Below are positions 1 to 8,300 of a stretch of 64,000 nucleotides of DNA, piece by piece; the stretch's first letter is position 1, and each line of letters starts with the position of its first letter. The DNA comes from DASYKS01 sp031404815 (GTDB lineage: Bacteria > Acidobacteriota > Thermoanaerobaculia > Multivoradales > UBA5704). The stretch is taken from positions 124,001 through 188,000 of the forward strand of contig JANNIH010000054.1 of assembly GCA_031404815.1 (NCBI GenBank). Direction: 5' to 3'. The notes beneath the pieces were generated by a model. It saw only the letters and a list, made by a program, of their open reading frames with translations. It was not told the DNA's origin and made no database searches. The position numbers were made by a program, and so were the translations under genes.

Positions 1-579
1 CGCCAGCTCGCCGAGGACGAGCGCGACTTTCGGCCGCTCCGGCGCGGTGGAAAGGCTTCGCTCGGCCAGCAGGTCGGCGAAGGCCCAGGTGGCAGAGTTC
101 GGCTCGCTCTCGACCGCGCGGCGGAGCCCCTCGGTATCGGAGCTTGTCGCGGGGTGGTGCTGGTCGACGCTCTTCCAGGTCCGTTGCGCCCGCCGCCGAT
201 CCGAATTCACCTGGGCGATCAGCGTCCGGTCGAGAAGGACCTCCTTCACCTCTCGGGTGGCTTTGGCCTGGGTGCGCACCAGCGCGGCGCGCGCCGCCCG
301 TGAAATCGGAATCGGCAGGAGCGGCGGATCGAGACCGCCGTCGCGACGGACCGCCGTGATCGCCTCGAACACGACATCCACCGCCTGCGGCGAGACCCCC
401 ACCTTCGCCACCAGCCGCTCGACCTCTTCGCGCGTCTTAGTGCTCTGCCCCCGCTCGTAGTCGGAAACCGTTCCCGGGGTCACCCCCAGAACACCCGCCA
501 ACTCCGTCTGTTCGAACTCCAGGGCCTCCCGCATAAAACTCAGGGCGAGGCCGGTTACAGGCTTGCGGTGCTTGGTCAT
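1..579 (-). CDS. XRE-family HTH regulator, probable TPR C-terminus (partial, cut by window edge)
   Basis: Reading from the ATG at 577-579, the frame stays open to base 1 (193 codons), so the C-terminus lies outside the window. Residues about 8-60 look like a lambda-repressor-type helix-turn-helix, with TELAGVLGVTPGTVSDYERG as the core. The later part (ending LADLLAERSLSTAPERPKVA) aligns by eye with the middle of the complete regulators at 57941-59374 and 59850-61376, which continue into TPR-like helical repeats. It is probably a DNA-binding sensor of the same family. AAGGA lies about 12 bases before the ATG. It is divergent from the gene at 778, the same arrangement as at 57710/57941. Its ligand and targets are unknown. 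Confidence 0.75.
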   Translation of the reverse strand, partial: MTKHRKPVTGLALSFMREALEFEQTELAGVLGVTPGTVSDYERGQSTKTREEVERLVAKVGVSPQAVDVVFEAITAVRRDGGLDPPLLPIPISRAARAALVRTQAKATREVKEVLLDRTLIAQVNSDRRRAQRTWKSVDQHHPATSSDTEGLRRAVESEPNSATWAFADLLAERSLSTAPERPKVALVLGELA

Positions 580-625
580 CCGTTTCGCGTCCTTGTGGAG
601 TTCCTAAGAGCTTAGTTGCCGCTGG

Positions 626-641
626 GGCGCATTTTGGGACA
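626..641 (-). promoter_or_regulatory. Putative operator element, copy 1
   Basis: The minus strand reads TGTCCCAAAATGCGCC. It matches 12 of 16 bases with TGCCCCAAATCGCGCA at 59818-59833 and resembles the copy at 57784-57799. All three lie in the divergent region upstream of an XRE-TPR regulator. Found by eye; binding is inferred. Confidence 0.35.
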
Positions 642-736
642 CGCCACACCCAACCAGACCTGAAATCGCGGACCCACGAACCTCGGCACCCGGAGTACTT
701 CGCGCGATTCTACTTGATTCACGGCTCGGAGCGAAA

Positions 737-749
737 AGTTGCGCAATCG
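737..749 (+). promoter_or_regulatory. Conserved upstream block of the TPR-like gene, copy 1
   Basis: AGTTGCGCAATCG starts exactly 41 bases before the ATG at 778. The paralogue at 57240-57710 has AGTTGCGCAGTCG exactly 41 bases before its ATG. The core TTGCGCAA here is a perfect palindrome. It may be a -35 region or an operator. The conserved spacing also supports the chosen start codons. Confidence 0.4.
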
Positions 750-777
750 CGGCGATCGACAATCTAACCTCCTCCGC

Positions 778-1707
778 ATGGCCGCCGCCCTCAAACTCAC
801 TCCGGGCAAGCGCCGGCCCCTCATCCCAAAGGGCGCGCGGTCGAGCTTGGCCGCTCGCCCTCTTTTTTCCGCACCGGCGTCACCCTCAACCCAAGCTGCA
901 AACGAAGGCGATCCTTGCCCGTCCGCCCCCTCTCCTTCGCGAGACCGCCTTCGTCCCGCCGAGGATTCGCGCCTGAGCCACGCCGATCCCGCCCTCCTAC
1001 GCCGCTTCGCCCGGAGGCTCATGTTCCGCGGCGAGCAGGCAACCTTTGACGGCGACTTCCGCGACGCCGCCTTTCACTTCGAGCGGGCCGCCTGGGGGTA
1101 CGAGACCCTGGGCGACCCGTTCCCCGCCGCCGAAGCGACGCTCGAGCTCGGCCGTTGTTTCCTCTTTTCGCGGCGCGGCGAGTGGCTCCCCAAGCTCGCC
1201 GGCCGCCTTGCCAACCTGGCGAAGGAAGAAGCGGCTTCTTTGCCGCCGGGCGGCTTGGTCACCCTTCTCGTCTGGGCCTCGATCCTGCGCAAAGGAGAAG
1301 CCGAACCTTTGGCGCTGGCCCAATTGATTCGGGCGCGCCGCCGGGCGCGCAGCACCGTCCCCCCCCAGCCACCCCATCTTGTTTCCGGAGGACTTCCCAT
1401 GATCGACAGCATGCCGCCCCTCTTCTTGATTCCACCCGAAAGACTGGGCCGCCACCCTCAGGATGACGACTGGTCGTTGAGCTCCGAGGGGAACTGGTTC
1501 GTCCGCGTGATCGACGATCCGTCCGCCGCTTCGAGGATCGAGACCGGAGCGAAGATCATCAACCTCGGCGGGCTGATCGAATGCCCGGCGCAGATGGAGA
1601 TCGAGAAGCAGCGCGTGGTCGTGAAAATCGCCGCGGATCACCGGGGGTATGCCCTGATCACTGCGCTACGCGACTCGGCGCAGCGGCTCGAAGGAACGGC
1701 TTCGTGA
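778..1707 (+). CDS. TPR-like helical protein with extra C-terminal domain
   Basis: The protein has 309 aa from the ATG at 778, chosen because the upstream block and its 41-base spacing match the paralogue at 57240-57710. After MA there is a Pro/Ala/Ser-rich stretch of about 65 residues that the paralogue lacks. Residues about 70-200 (DPALLRRFARRLMFRGEQAT to LIRARRRAR) are nearly the same as the paralogue and resemble the last TPR-like helices of the XRE-TPR regulators. From about residue 208 a different 102-residue domain follows, ending at 1707. It has its own ATG at 1399 behind a strong GGAGGA, so the reading frame may hold two fused or overlapping genes. No enzymatic motif is visible. It may work with the divergent regulator. 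Confidence 0.55.
   Translation: MAAALKLTPGKRRPLIPKGARSSLAARPLFSAPASPSTQAANEGDPCPSAPSPSRDRLRPAEDSRLSHADPALLRRFARRLMFRGEQATFDGDFRDAAFHFERAAWGYETLGDPFPAAEATLELGRCFLFSRRGEWLPKLAGRLANLAKEEAASLPPGGLVTLLVWASILRKGEAEPLALAQLIRARRRARSTVPPQPPHLVSGGLPMIDSMPPLFLIPPERLGRHPQDDDWSLSSEGNWFVRVIDDPSAASRIETGAKIINLGGLIECPAQMEIEKQRVVVKIAADHRGYALITALRDSAQRLEGTAS
1387..1401 (+). promoter_or_regulatory. Internal ribosome binding site and ATG
   Basis: GGAGGA (1387-1392) lies six bases before ATG 1399-1401, in frame inside the 778-1707 gene, exactly where homology to the 57240-57710 paralogue stops. It suggests separate translation of a 102-aa protein (MIDSMPPLFLIPPERLG...) ending at 1707. Confidence 0.5.
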
Positions 1708-1732
1708 CCGGACCCAAAGTGAGGCCGGCGCG

Positions 1733-2146
1733 GTGAATGAAAAGATCGAGAAGCACCTGGAACGCATGGAGCAGACCCGCCGCCGGCTCGGGCTGTTGCG
1801 CGAAACCGCGCTGTTGCAATTCCGGCGGATTCCTAACGTCCGCCGGATCATCCAATACGTGGCCGACGCGCTGTTGAAAGAGGCGGGCGAGCACCCGCCC
1901 GACGCCGAGGTGCTCGGCGAATCGGTGGGCCGGGCCAAGGTTCGCGCCGCCGGGGAGGAGCTGCGCCACATCCTGGAGTTCTTGGGCGAAGCGTCGGACC
2001 CCCTGCGGTTCCTCAACCTGCCGGAGGGGTCGGAGCTCGATCCGGCCGACCGGCGGCTGTGCAAATGGGTGGAGGGCCAACGGCGGGAAGTGATGCGGTT
2101 GGCGGTGCGCTTCGAGCGGCGGGCGAGGTCGGCGCCGGGGGAGTAG
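1733..2146 (+). CDS. Small helical protein of unknown function
   Basis: 137 aa with a GTG start at 1733, predicted mostly alpha-helical and rich in Arg, Glu and Leu. I recognise no family. Its first 23 residues or so (NEKIEKHLERMEQTRRRLG) are repeated almost exactly in the truncated copy at 57174-57243, including the GTGAATGAAAAG start. In the right-hand copy this start overlaps the stop of the TPR-like gene as GTGA. Here it begins 25 bases after it, so the two genes probably form one transcript. Confidence 0.6.
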   Translation: MNEKIEKHLERMEQTRRRLGLLRETALLQFRRIPNVRRIIQYVADALLKEAGEHPPDAEVLGESVGRAKVRAAGEELRHILEFLGEASDPLRFLNLPEGSELDPADRRLCKWVEGQRREVMRLAVRFERRARSAPGE

Positions 2147-2152
2147 AGCCGA

Positions 2153-2180
2153 CAAAAACAAAGGGGGCCCGAAGGCCCCC
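2153..2180 (-). terminator. Rho-independent terminator of the TonB receptor gene
   Basis: The minus strand forms GGGGGCC-TTCG-GGCCCCC followed by TTTGTTTTTG. It starts about 30 bases after the receptor stop codon. The plus strand has no T-run after the hairpin, so it acts leftwards. Confidence 0.8.
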
Positions 2181-2209
2181 TAGAAACCAACCGCGGTCCC
2201 CTGAACCGA

Positions 2210-5134
2210 CTAGAAGTCGTAGCGGGCCGCGAGCTGAATCGTGCGCGGGGTGCCGCCGGCGTTCTCCAGACCGAACGTCGCGTTCGGGGTCTGGCCGGTG
2301 CCCCAGGTGGTGTTGATCACCGAGCGGTTCTCGGCGTCCGAGCAGTTGAAGCACTCGGCGAAAACCGACAGGGAGCCCGGGCCGATCTTGAAGTCCTTGG
2401 CGATCCGCAGATCGAGCGAAGTGAAATCGGGCTGGCGGAAGGAGTTGCGCTCGAAGTGAACGCCGCCGACCGTCGGACGGTCGGTGGTGCTTTCACCGTC
2501 GTTGTTCTGATCGGCGTTCACGGTTGCATTGTAGGGCGAGCCGGTGCTGTAGCGGAACGCGCCGGAGAGGCTGATCCCCCACCAGGGACTCTGCCACAGA
2601 CCGTTGACGACACCCTTCCAGCGCTGGTCCCGGTTCGAGTAGTTGTAGTTCAGATCGAGGTTGTTGTAGTCCTCAGCCTGGATACCGGCGAAATTGCGCT
2701 CGTTCGAGTCGTTGTCCTTGTCCTTCGAGTAGGTGAGCGCCGCGTAGTAGCTGAAGTTGTTCGCCAATCGACGCCGCACGGTGCCCGTGAGAGCGGTGTA
2801 GCGCGACTTGCCGTCCGAGACGCTGTTGGTGACGCGGCCGTAGAACGGGAACGGAAACACCGTCGAGCTGTAGCGCGGCAGGCCGTTGGCACCGATCGTT
2901 CCGTCGTACTGGCGGTTGATGTCGATCAGGCGCTGAAGCTGCTCTGTCTTGGCGTAGGTGAAATCGAGGCCGGCCGAGGTCAACGGAAAGATCTCGCGCT
3001 CTGCGCCGATGGTGATTCGATCGGTGTACGGGTTCTCGAAGTTCGAATCGATCACGAACACACCCGGGCGGCGCGGGTTCGGCACGCGGGTGAAGTCGAT
3101 GCGCTCGACGCCAACCGGGTTGAACGGGTTGCTGCCGGTGTTGCCCCAACCCGGTGAAAGCGGATCCGTCGGTCGGAGAACGTTACCCGCCAGGTCGCGC
3201 GGCGAGGAGATGATGTACTGCGTGCCGACGATGCCGTTGGAGGTATAGAGCTGGGCGAGCAGGATGGCCGGGGTGCGGCTCCAGAAGCGGCCGGCCGAGA
3301 AGCGGACGGCGGTCTTCGCATCCGGCGCCCAGGCGAGGCCGATACGGGGCGACAGCTGGTCCGTCAGGCTCGAATCCGGAATTGAGCGGGTCAGGCGGAA
3401 GGAACCGTCGGCGTTGCGATCGTTCGGGTTGAGCGTTTTGTCGTTCGGGTTGTCCTGGGTCTCGGCGCGAATACCGGCCGAAAGGGTCAGGTTGCTGGAG
3501 AGGAACCACTGGTCCTGCAGGAAGAGGGCGGTTTCCTTCTGGCCGAAGTCGGCGCGACCGGCCTCGCTCGAAGTGCGGCCGCCGAGACCGCCGAATTGGC
3601 GGTACTGCGACCAGCGACCGGCGAGCAGGTCCGCTTTGTTGTTGAAGGCGTAGACGCCGCGCCAGTTGCCGCGGAAGACCTGGTCGATCGTCGTGTCGTT
3701 GTACTCGCCACCGGCCTTGATCACATGGTCGCCGCGCATGAAGGTAACCGTGTCGCCGATCGCCTTGCGCTCGGTGGTCGAGACGATCGGCAGGAACGCA
3801 ACCTCGCCGAAGCGGTTGCTCCCGAACTGGATGTCGGGGAGGTTCAGTCCTTTGTCCTCGCGCGGAGTGTCCTCCGTGACGAAGTTGATGTTCAGGTCGT
3901 TCAACAGGTTCGAGCCGAACTGACCTGACCAGGAAGCGACATACCCTTTGGTGTCCAGACCCTCAATGCCGTTGTAGCTCTCGGTGCGGGTGGCCGAGTC
4001 CGAGGTGCCGTTGACGCCGTCATACTTGGTAAAGTTGGCGCGAACCAAGAAGCGATGTTGGGCGTTCGCCTGGTAGTCGAGCCGGCCGAACAGAACGTCG
4101 CCGTCCTTGGTCTGCGCGTAGGTGGGCGCTGAGGCGAGCACCGGATACCGGGCGAAGATGTCGGCGTCGATCACGGACGACACGATCGGCACCGTCAAGG
4201 TCTGCTTCTGCTGATCGTACGAGGCGAAGAAGAACAGCTTGTCCTTGACGATCGGACCGCCGATCGAGGCGCCGTACTGTTCCTTCTCCTGATCGGCGGG
4301 CTCCGCGCCACCGGCGAAATTCGAGACTAAGCTTTGCGGCTGGTTGTAGTAGAACAGCGAGCCGCGGAAGTTGTTGGTACCGTTCTTGGTGATGACGTTG
4401 ACGAAACCGCCGCCCGAGCGGCCGAACTCGACCGACGCCCCGTTGGTGACGACCGAGAACTCCTTGATCGACTCCTGCGAGATCGAGAGCGGGGCACGCC
4501 CTTCCGCGCCACCGACCGTGCCGCCGAAGAAGCCGTTGTTGTAGTCCACTCCGTCGACCGTGACGTTGGTGTTGATGCCGCGCTGACCGGAGAGCGAGAT
4601 GTTGCCGCGCTCCGAGTCGAACCGGCTCTCGGGGGTGAGCAGGACCAGGCTGCGGAATTCGCGGCCGTTGATCGGGATCTGCTGGATCTGCTCGGTCTGG
4701 ATGGTGGTGCCGCGGGTCGTGTTCGTGACCTCGACGACCGGCGCCTCGCTGGTCACGGTGATCGAATCGGTCACCGTTCCCGGCTGCAGGGTGAAGTTGA
4801 GCGTCGGCGCCTCGCCGATCAGCAGGCGGATCTCGCGGTTCGCCGGACCGAACCCATCGAGGGTGGCGGTCACCGAGTAAGAGCCGGTGGGCAGGTTGAA
4901 GATGCGGTAACCGCCCTCTTCGCCGGTGTTCGCCTGGATGGTGAGACCCGTCTCTTGGTTCTTGGCTTCGACCGTGACGCCCGGGAGAGCTGCGCCGTCG
5001 GCGTCGGTGACTTGACCGGAGATTCGGCTGGTGGTGACATCGGTCTGCGCGAATGCGGCCGTCGCTGAACCCGCGAGCAGCAACAGGCTCACGAGCGCGA
5101 ACGTCCATCGGGACTGAAGTTGACCTCGATGCAC
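2210..5134 (-). CDS. Oar-like TonB-dependent outer-membrane receptor
   Basis: 974 aa. Residues 1-29 are a signal peptide ending AAFA/Q. Residues about 36-118 are a carboxypeptidase-regulatory-like (beta-sandwich) domain (SGQVTDADGAALPGVTVEA). A TonB plug follows at about 140-260 (IPINGREFRSLVLLTP, GSLFYYN). The rest is a long beta-barrel ending in aromatic ARYDF, the usual C-terminal signal for outer-membrane insertion. The architecture matches the Oar/SusC-like receptors abundant in Acidobacteriota, which move large substrates across the outer membrane; this one's substrate cannot be read from sequence. The GTG start at 5134 has AAGGAGGA seven bases upstream. No SusD partner is adjacent. The gene is monocistronic with its own terminator. 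Confidence 0.9.
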   Translation of the reverse strand: MHRGQLQSRWTFALVSLLLLAGSATAAFAQTDVTTSRISGQVTDADGAALPGVTVEAKNQETGLTIQANTGEEGGYRIFNLPTGSYSVTATLDGFGPANREIRLLIGEAPTLNFTLQPGTVTDSITVTSEAPVVEVTNTTRGTTIQTEQIQQIPINGREFRSLVLLTPESRFDSERGNISLSGQRGINTNVTVDGVDYNNGFFGGTVGGAEGRAPLSISQESIKEFSVVTNGASVEFGRSGGGFVNVITKNGTNNFRGSLFYYNQPQSLVSNFAGGAEPADQEKEQYGASIGGPIVKDKLFFFASYDQQKQTLTVPIVSSVIDADIFARYPVLASAPTYAQTKDGDVLFGRLDYQANAQHRFLVRANFTKYDGVNGTSDSATRTESYNGIEGLDTKGYVASWSGQFGSNLLNDLNINFVTEDTPREDKGLNLPDIQFGSNRFGEVAFLPIVSTTERKAIGDTVTFMRGDHVIKAGGEYNDTTIDQVFRGNWRGVYAFNNKADLLAGRWSQYRQFGGLGGRTSSEAGRADFGQKETALFLQDQWFLSSNLTLSAGIRAETQDNPNDKTLNPNDRNADGSFRLTRSIPDSSLTDQLSPRIGLAWAPDAKTAVRFSAGRFWSRTPAILLAQLYTSNGIVGTQYIISSPRDLAGNVLRPTDPLSPGWGNTGSNPFNPVGVERIDFTRVPNPRRPGVFVIDSNFENPYTDRITIGAEREIFPLTSAGLDFTYAKTEQLQRLIDINRQYDGTIGANGLPRYSSTVFPFPFYGRVTNSVSDGKSRYTALTGTVRRRLANNFSYYAALTYSKDKDNDSNERNFAGIQAEDYNNLDLNYNYSNRDQRWKGVVNGLWQSPWWGISLSGAFRYSTGSPYNATVNADQNNDGESTTDRPTVGGVHFERNSFRQPDFTSLDLRIAKDFKIGPGSLSVFAECFNCSDAENRSVINTTWGTGQTPNATFGLENAGGTPRTIQLAARYDF

Positions 5135-5489
5135 GGTGTTTCCTCCTTGGGTTCGATTGGAACTGGGTCGATGAATGCGGATGGGGTATGGAACTCGGTT
5201 CGATTCTAGAGGTCGGGCAAGATCGGGCGGTGCCGCGCTTTGGGCGAAGCCGTGACGAAACTGTAACGGCTGGCGACCGCTGGCGTGGGCAGGGCCATGG
5301 TAGGCTCACGGGCCGGTACCGCTCGACCGAGCATCTCGACCTCGGATTCTCGTCTGCGACGTCTGATCAGCTTACTGCTTTGATCGATCTACTGCGACGG
5401 CTCGGGAGCGGATTGAGCTTCTTGTCCAGAGCGTCCGATCGCTCGGAAGCGACCCTGTCCTTGAACCCCTGTCCGTCTGAGCACCTGGA
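5135..5489. other. Divergent intergenic region, TonB receptor / purE
   Basis: 355 bases without a convincing gene. It holds the AAGGAGGA ribosome binding site of the receptor (minus strand, about 5142-5149) and should carry both promoters. I see no clear -35/-10 pair, riboswitch or repeat. Confidence 0.6.
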
Positions 5490-5984
5490 ATGATACTCCA
5501 AGACCGAGCTTTGGTGAGCGTCGTCATGGGCAGCCGCTCCGATTGGGAGACGATGCGCCATGCCACGGAGACTTTGGAGCGCTTCGGCGTTCCCCACGAG
5601 CGACGAATCGTCTCGGCTCACCGGACCCCCGAGCTGATGCGCGATTTTGCCCGCGGCGCTCATGATCGGGGGGTCGAGGTGATCATCGCGGGCGCCGGAG
5701 GCGCCGCCCACCTGCCGGGCATGATCGCGGCCTGGACGCTTCTGCCGGTGTTCGGCGTGCCGGTCAAGAGCCGTAGCCTCAACGGTTTGGACTCGCTCCT
5801 CTCGATCGTCCAAATGCCGGCCGGGGTACCCGTCGGTACGCTCGCGATCGGCGAGGCGGGGGCGACCAACGCCGCACTGCTCGCCATCCGCTGCCTCGCT
5901 ACGTCTCGCCCCGAGCTGAAAGAAAAGCTTAGGGCGTTCGCCGCCGAGCAGGAGCGGAAGGTCCTCGAAGATTCGTTGGCCTGA
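5490..5984 (+). CDS. purE: N5-carboxyaminoimidazole ribonucleotide mutase
   Basis: 164 aa, the normal size for class I PurE. It converts N5-CAIR to CAIR in purine synthesis, using the product of PurK encoded directly downstream. Family signatures are clear: MGSRSDWETM near the N-terminus, SAHRTPE with the active-site His, GAGGAAHLPGM, and MPAGVPVGTLAIG. The purK gene starts 32 bases later, so the two are co-transcribed. The ATG at 5490 gives the usual short N-terminal extension before the first beta-strand; the Shine-Dalgarno is weak. Confidence 0.95.
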   Translation: MILQDRALVSVVMGSRSDWETMRHATETLERFGVPHERRIVSAHRTPELMRDFARGAHDRGVEVIIAGAGGAAHLPGMIAAWTLLPVFGVPVKSRSLNGLDSLLSIVQMPAGVPVGTLAIGEAGATNAALLAIRCLATSRPELKEKLRAFAAEQERKVLEDSLA

Positions 5985-6016
5985 GGCGACGGCCTAAAGA
6001 TAAGACCTCCCGCGGC

Positions 6017-7186
6017 ATGGCGATCCTTCCCGGTTCGACGATCGGTATTCTGGGCAGCGGCCAGCTCGGCCGGATGTTCAGCCTCGCCGCGCGCAAGATG
6101 GGCTATCGCGTCCATACCTTCTCGCCCGACCGCGACACGCCGACCGGCCAGGTGGCGGATGTCGAGATCGTCGCTCCATACGAGGATCTGGATGCCGTGC
6201 GCGCCTTCGCCCAAAACGTCGCGGCGGTGACCTTCGAATTCGAGAACGTGCCGGCGACCACCGCCGCCGCAGCGGCCGAGATCGCCCCGGTGCGCCCCTC
6301 GGGCGCGGTCCTTCACCTCACCCAGAACCGTCTGCGGGAGAAGGGCTTTCTCGCCGAGCACGGATTTCCGGTCGCACCGTTCGCTCCTGTCCGCTCTCTC
6401 GCGGAGTTGACCGCCGCCCTCCCGCGCATCGGCTGCCCCTCGGTGCTCAAGACCGCCGGCTGGGGTTACGACGGGAAAGGTCAAACGGTCATCCGCGAAG
6501 TAGAAGGCGCCTCCGCCGCCTGGGCTGCACTCGGATTTCCGGAGACCGGCGGTGCCTCCGAGGCGATCCTGGAGGCGTTCGTCGATTTTGAGGTCGAGCT
6601 CTCGGTGGTCGCCGCGCGCGGGCTCGACGGCGGTTTTGCCAGTTGGGGTGCGTTCGAAAACCACCACTCTCGGCACATTCTCGATCTGACACTCGCCCCG
6701 GCGCGAGTTCCCCGGCAAGTGGCCAGCCGGGCGGTCGAGCTCGCTCATGACATTCTGGAAGCGCTCCGACTCGAAGGCGTGCTCTGCGTCGAGCTGTTCC
6801 TCACCCGAGCGGGGGATCTGCTGGTCAACGAGCTCGCACCCCGGCCGCACAACTCGGGCCATCTGACCTTCGATGCCGCGGTGACCAGCCAGTTCGAGCA
6901 ACAGCTGCGCGCGGTCTGCGGTTTGCCGCTTGGGGCGACCGAGCTCTACCGGCCGGCGGCGATGGTCAACCTGCTCGGCGACCTCTGGCAAGAGGGGGAG
7001 CCCGACTGGGCCGCAGCGCTCGCGTTCCCGGCGGTCAAGCTCCACCTATACGGCAAGGTCGAGGCTCGTCCGGGGCGTAAGATGGGGCACCTAACAGCGC
7101 TCGGTTCTTCGGCCACCGAAGCGGCGGAGCTCGCCCGCGCGGCACGATCCGCGCTCGAACCGAAAGCCCTTGGAGGATCGCGATGA
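6017..7186 (+). CDS. purK: N5-carboxyaminoimidazole ribonucleotide synthase
   Basis: 389 aa ATP-grasp enzyme that makes N5-CAIR from AIR, bicarbonate and ATP. GILGSGQLGRM at residues about 9-19 is the typical N-terminal nucleotide-fold loop, VTFEFENVP is a PurK hallmark, and the ATP-grasp core includes VLKTAGWGYDGKGQ and ELAPRPHNSGHLT with metal-binding Glu and Asn. It forms a pair with purE. Its stop overlaps the next start as ATGA at 7183-7186, so the following oxidoreductase gene is translationally coupled. Confidence 0.95.
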   Translation: MAILPGSTIGILGSGQLGRMFSLAARKMGYRVHTFSPDRDTPTGQVADVEIVAPYEDLDAVRAFAQNVAAVTFEFENVPATTAAAAAEIAPVRPSGAVLHLTQNRLREKGFLAEHGFPVAPFAPVRSLAELTAALPRIGCPSVLKTAGWGYDGKGQTVIREVEGASAAWAALGFPETGGASEAILEAFVDFEVELSVVAARGLDGGFASWGAFENHHSRHILDLTLAPARVPRQVASRAVELAHDILEALRLEGVLCVELFLTRAGDLLVNELAPRPHNSGHLTFDAAVTSQFEQQLRAVCGLPLGATELYRPAAMVNLLGDLWQEGEPDWAAALAFPAVKLHLYGKVEARPGRKMGHLTALGSSATEAAELARAARSALEPKALGGSR

Positions 7187-8250
7187 GCCAGCTGATGATC
7201 TATGGCGCCAACGGTTATACCGGGGAGCTGGCGGCCCGCGAGGCCGTGGCGCAGGGCCTCGCGCCGATCCTCGCCGGGCGCAGACGAGAACCGCTTCTGA
7301 AGCTTTGCACCGAGTTGGGCCTCACGGTCAGGGTTTTCGATCTAGAAGAACCCGCGTCGGTTCGCCGCGGGCTCGAAGGGGTGGCCGTCGTTCTTCACTG
7401 CGCCGGACCGTTCGTACTCACCAGCCGGCCGATGGTCGAAGCGTGCCTGGAGGCGGGTTGCCACTACCTCGACATCACCGGCGAGATCCGGGTCTTCGAG
7501 GGGGTCTTCGGCCGCCACGCGAAAGCCGAGCGCGCGGGCGTCACCCTCCTGCCCGGCGTCGGCTTCGATGTCGTGCCGTCGGACTCCCTCGCGCTGCGGC
7601 TCGCCGAGGCGCTGCCGGGCGCCACAGCGCTCACCCTGGCTTTCGCCACCGCGGGCGGCTCGGCGAGCCGCGGCACGCTCAAGACAATGATCGAGAGTTT
7701 CCCCGAGGCCGGGGCGATCCGCCGGGACGGCAAGCTCATGGCGGTGCCGCTCGCCTGGCACGTCCGCGAGATCGATTTCGGCGGCCGACTCGGGCGACGC
7801 ACCTGTACCACCATCCCTTGGGGCGACCTTTCGACGGCCTGGCGCTCGACCGGGGTGCCGAATTTGCGGGTTTATACCGCGATGCCGCCGAGCGCGGTTC
7901 GCCGCCTGCGCTGGCTGAACCCCCTGCTCCCGCTCGCCGGCTGGGGTCCGATCAAACGCCGCCTGCAGCGCGCGGTCGATCGGCGGGCGATCGGACCGAG
8001 CGCCGAGGCGCGGGCCACCGCCCGAACTTATCTTTGGGGCGAGATCGAAGGCGATGGGGGGCGGCGCTTCTCCGCCACGCTCGAAACCTCCGAGGCCTAC
8101 GCCTTCACGGCCATCGCCGCGATCGCCTGCGCCCGGAAGGTACTTGCGGGCGAGGTGAAGCCGGGGGCCTGGACGGCTGCCCAGGCGTTTGGCAGCCGGT
8201 TCGTGGACGGTCTGCCGGGGGTTGTGGCGGGGCCGATCGTCGAAGGCTGA
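7183..8250 (+). CDS. Saccharopine dehydrogenase-like NAD(P)-binding oxidoreductase
   Basis: 355 aa. MIYGANGYTGELAARE at the N-terminus is a Rossmann dinucleotide-binding motif of the GxxGxxG type. HCAGPFVLTSRPMVEACLEA and GCHYLDITGE are typical of the saccharopine dehydrogenase/trans-acting enoyl reductase superfamily. The substrate is unknown. GGAGG lies six bases before the ATG, and the start overlaps the purK stop by four bases. This coupling need not mean a role in purine synthesis, because relatives act on lipids and amino acids. Confidence 0.8.
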   Translation: MSQLMIYGANGYTGELAAREAVAQGLAPILAGRRREPLLKLCTELGLTVRVFDLEEPASVRRGLEGVAVVLHCAGPFVLTSRPMVEACLEAGCHYLDITGEIRVFEGVFGRHAKAERAGVTLLPGVGFDVVPSDSLALRLAEALPGATALTLAFATAGGSASRGTLKTMIESFPEAGAIRRDGKLMAVPLAWHVREIDFGGRLGRRTCTTIPWGDLSTAWRSTGVPNLRVYTAMPPSAVRRLRWLNPLLPLAGWGPIKRRLQRAVDRRAIGPSAEARATARTYLWGEIEGDGGRRFSATLETSEAYAFTAIAAIACARKVLAGEVKPGAWTAAQAFGSRFVDGLPGVVAGPIVEG

Positions 8251-8300
8251 CCGGATCACGCCCGCACGAACCCACAACAGCGCCCCGGCGAGCAACCAGC

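Noticed and set aside
3031..3060. tRNA-like GTTCGAATC
   Set aside because: It lies within the receptor coding sequence and no cloverleaf can be drawn.
2456..3157. Plus-strand Val/Arg-rich frame inside the TonB receptor gene
   Set aside because: Antisense to conserved barrel sequence; no signal or domain.
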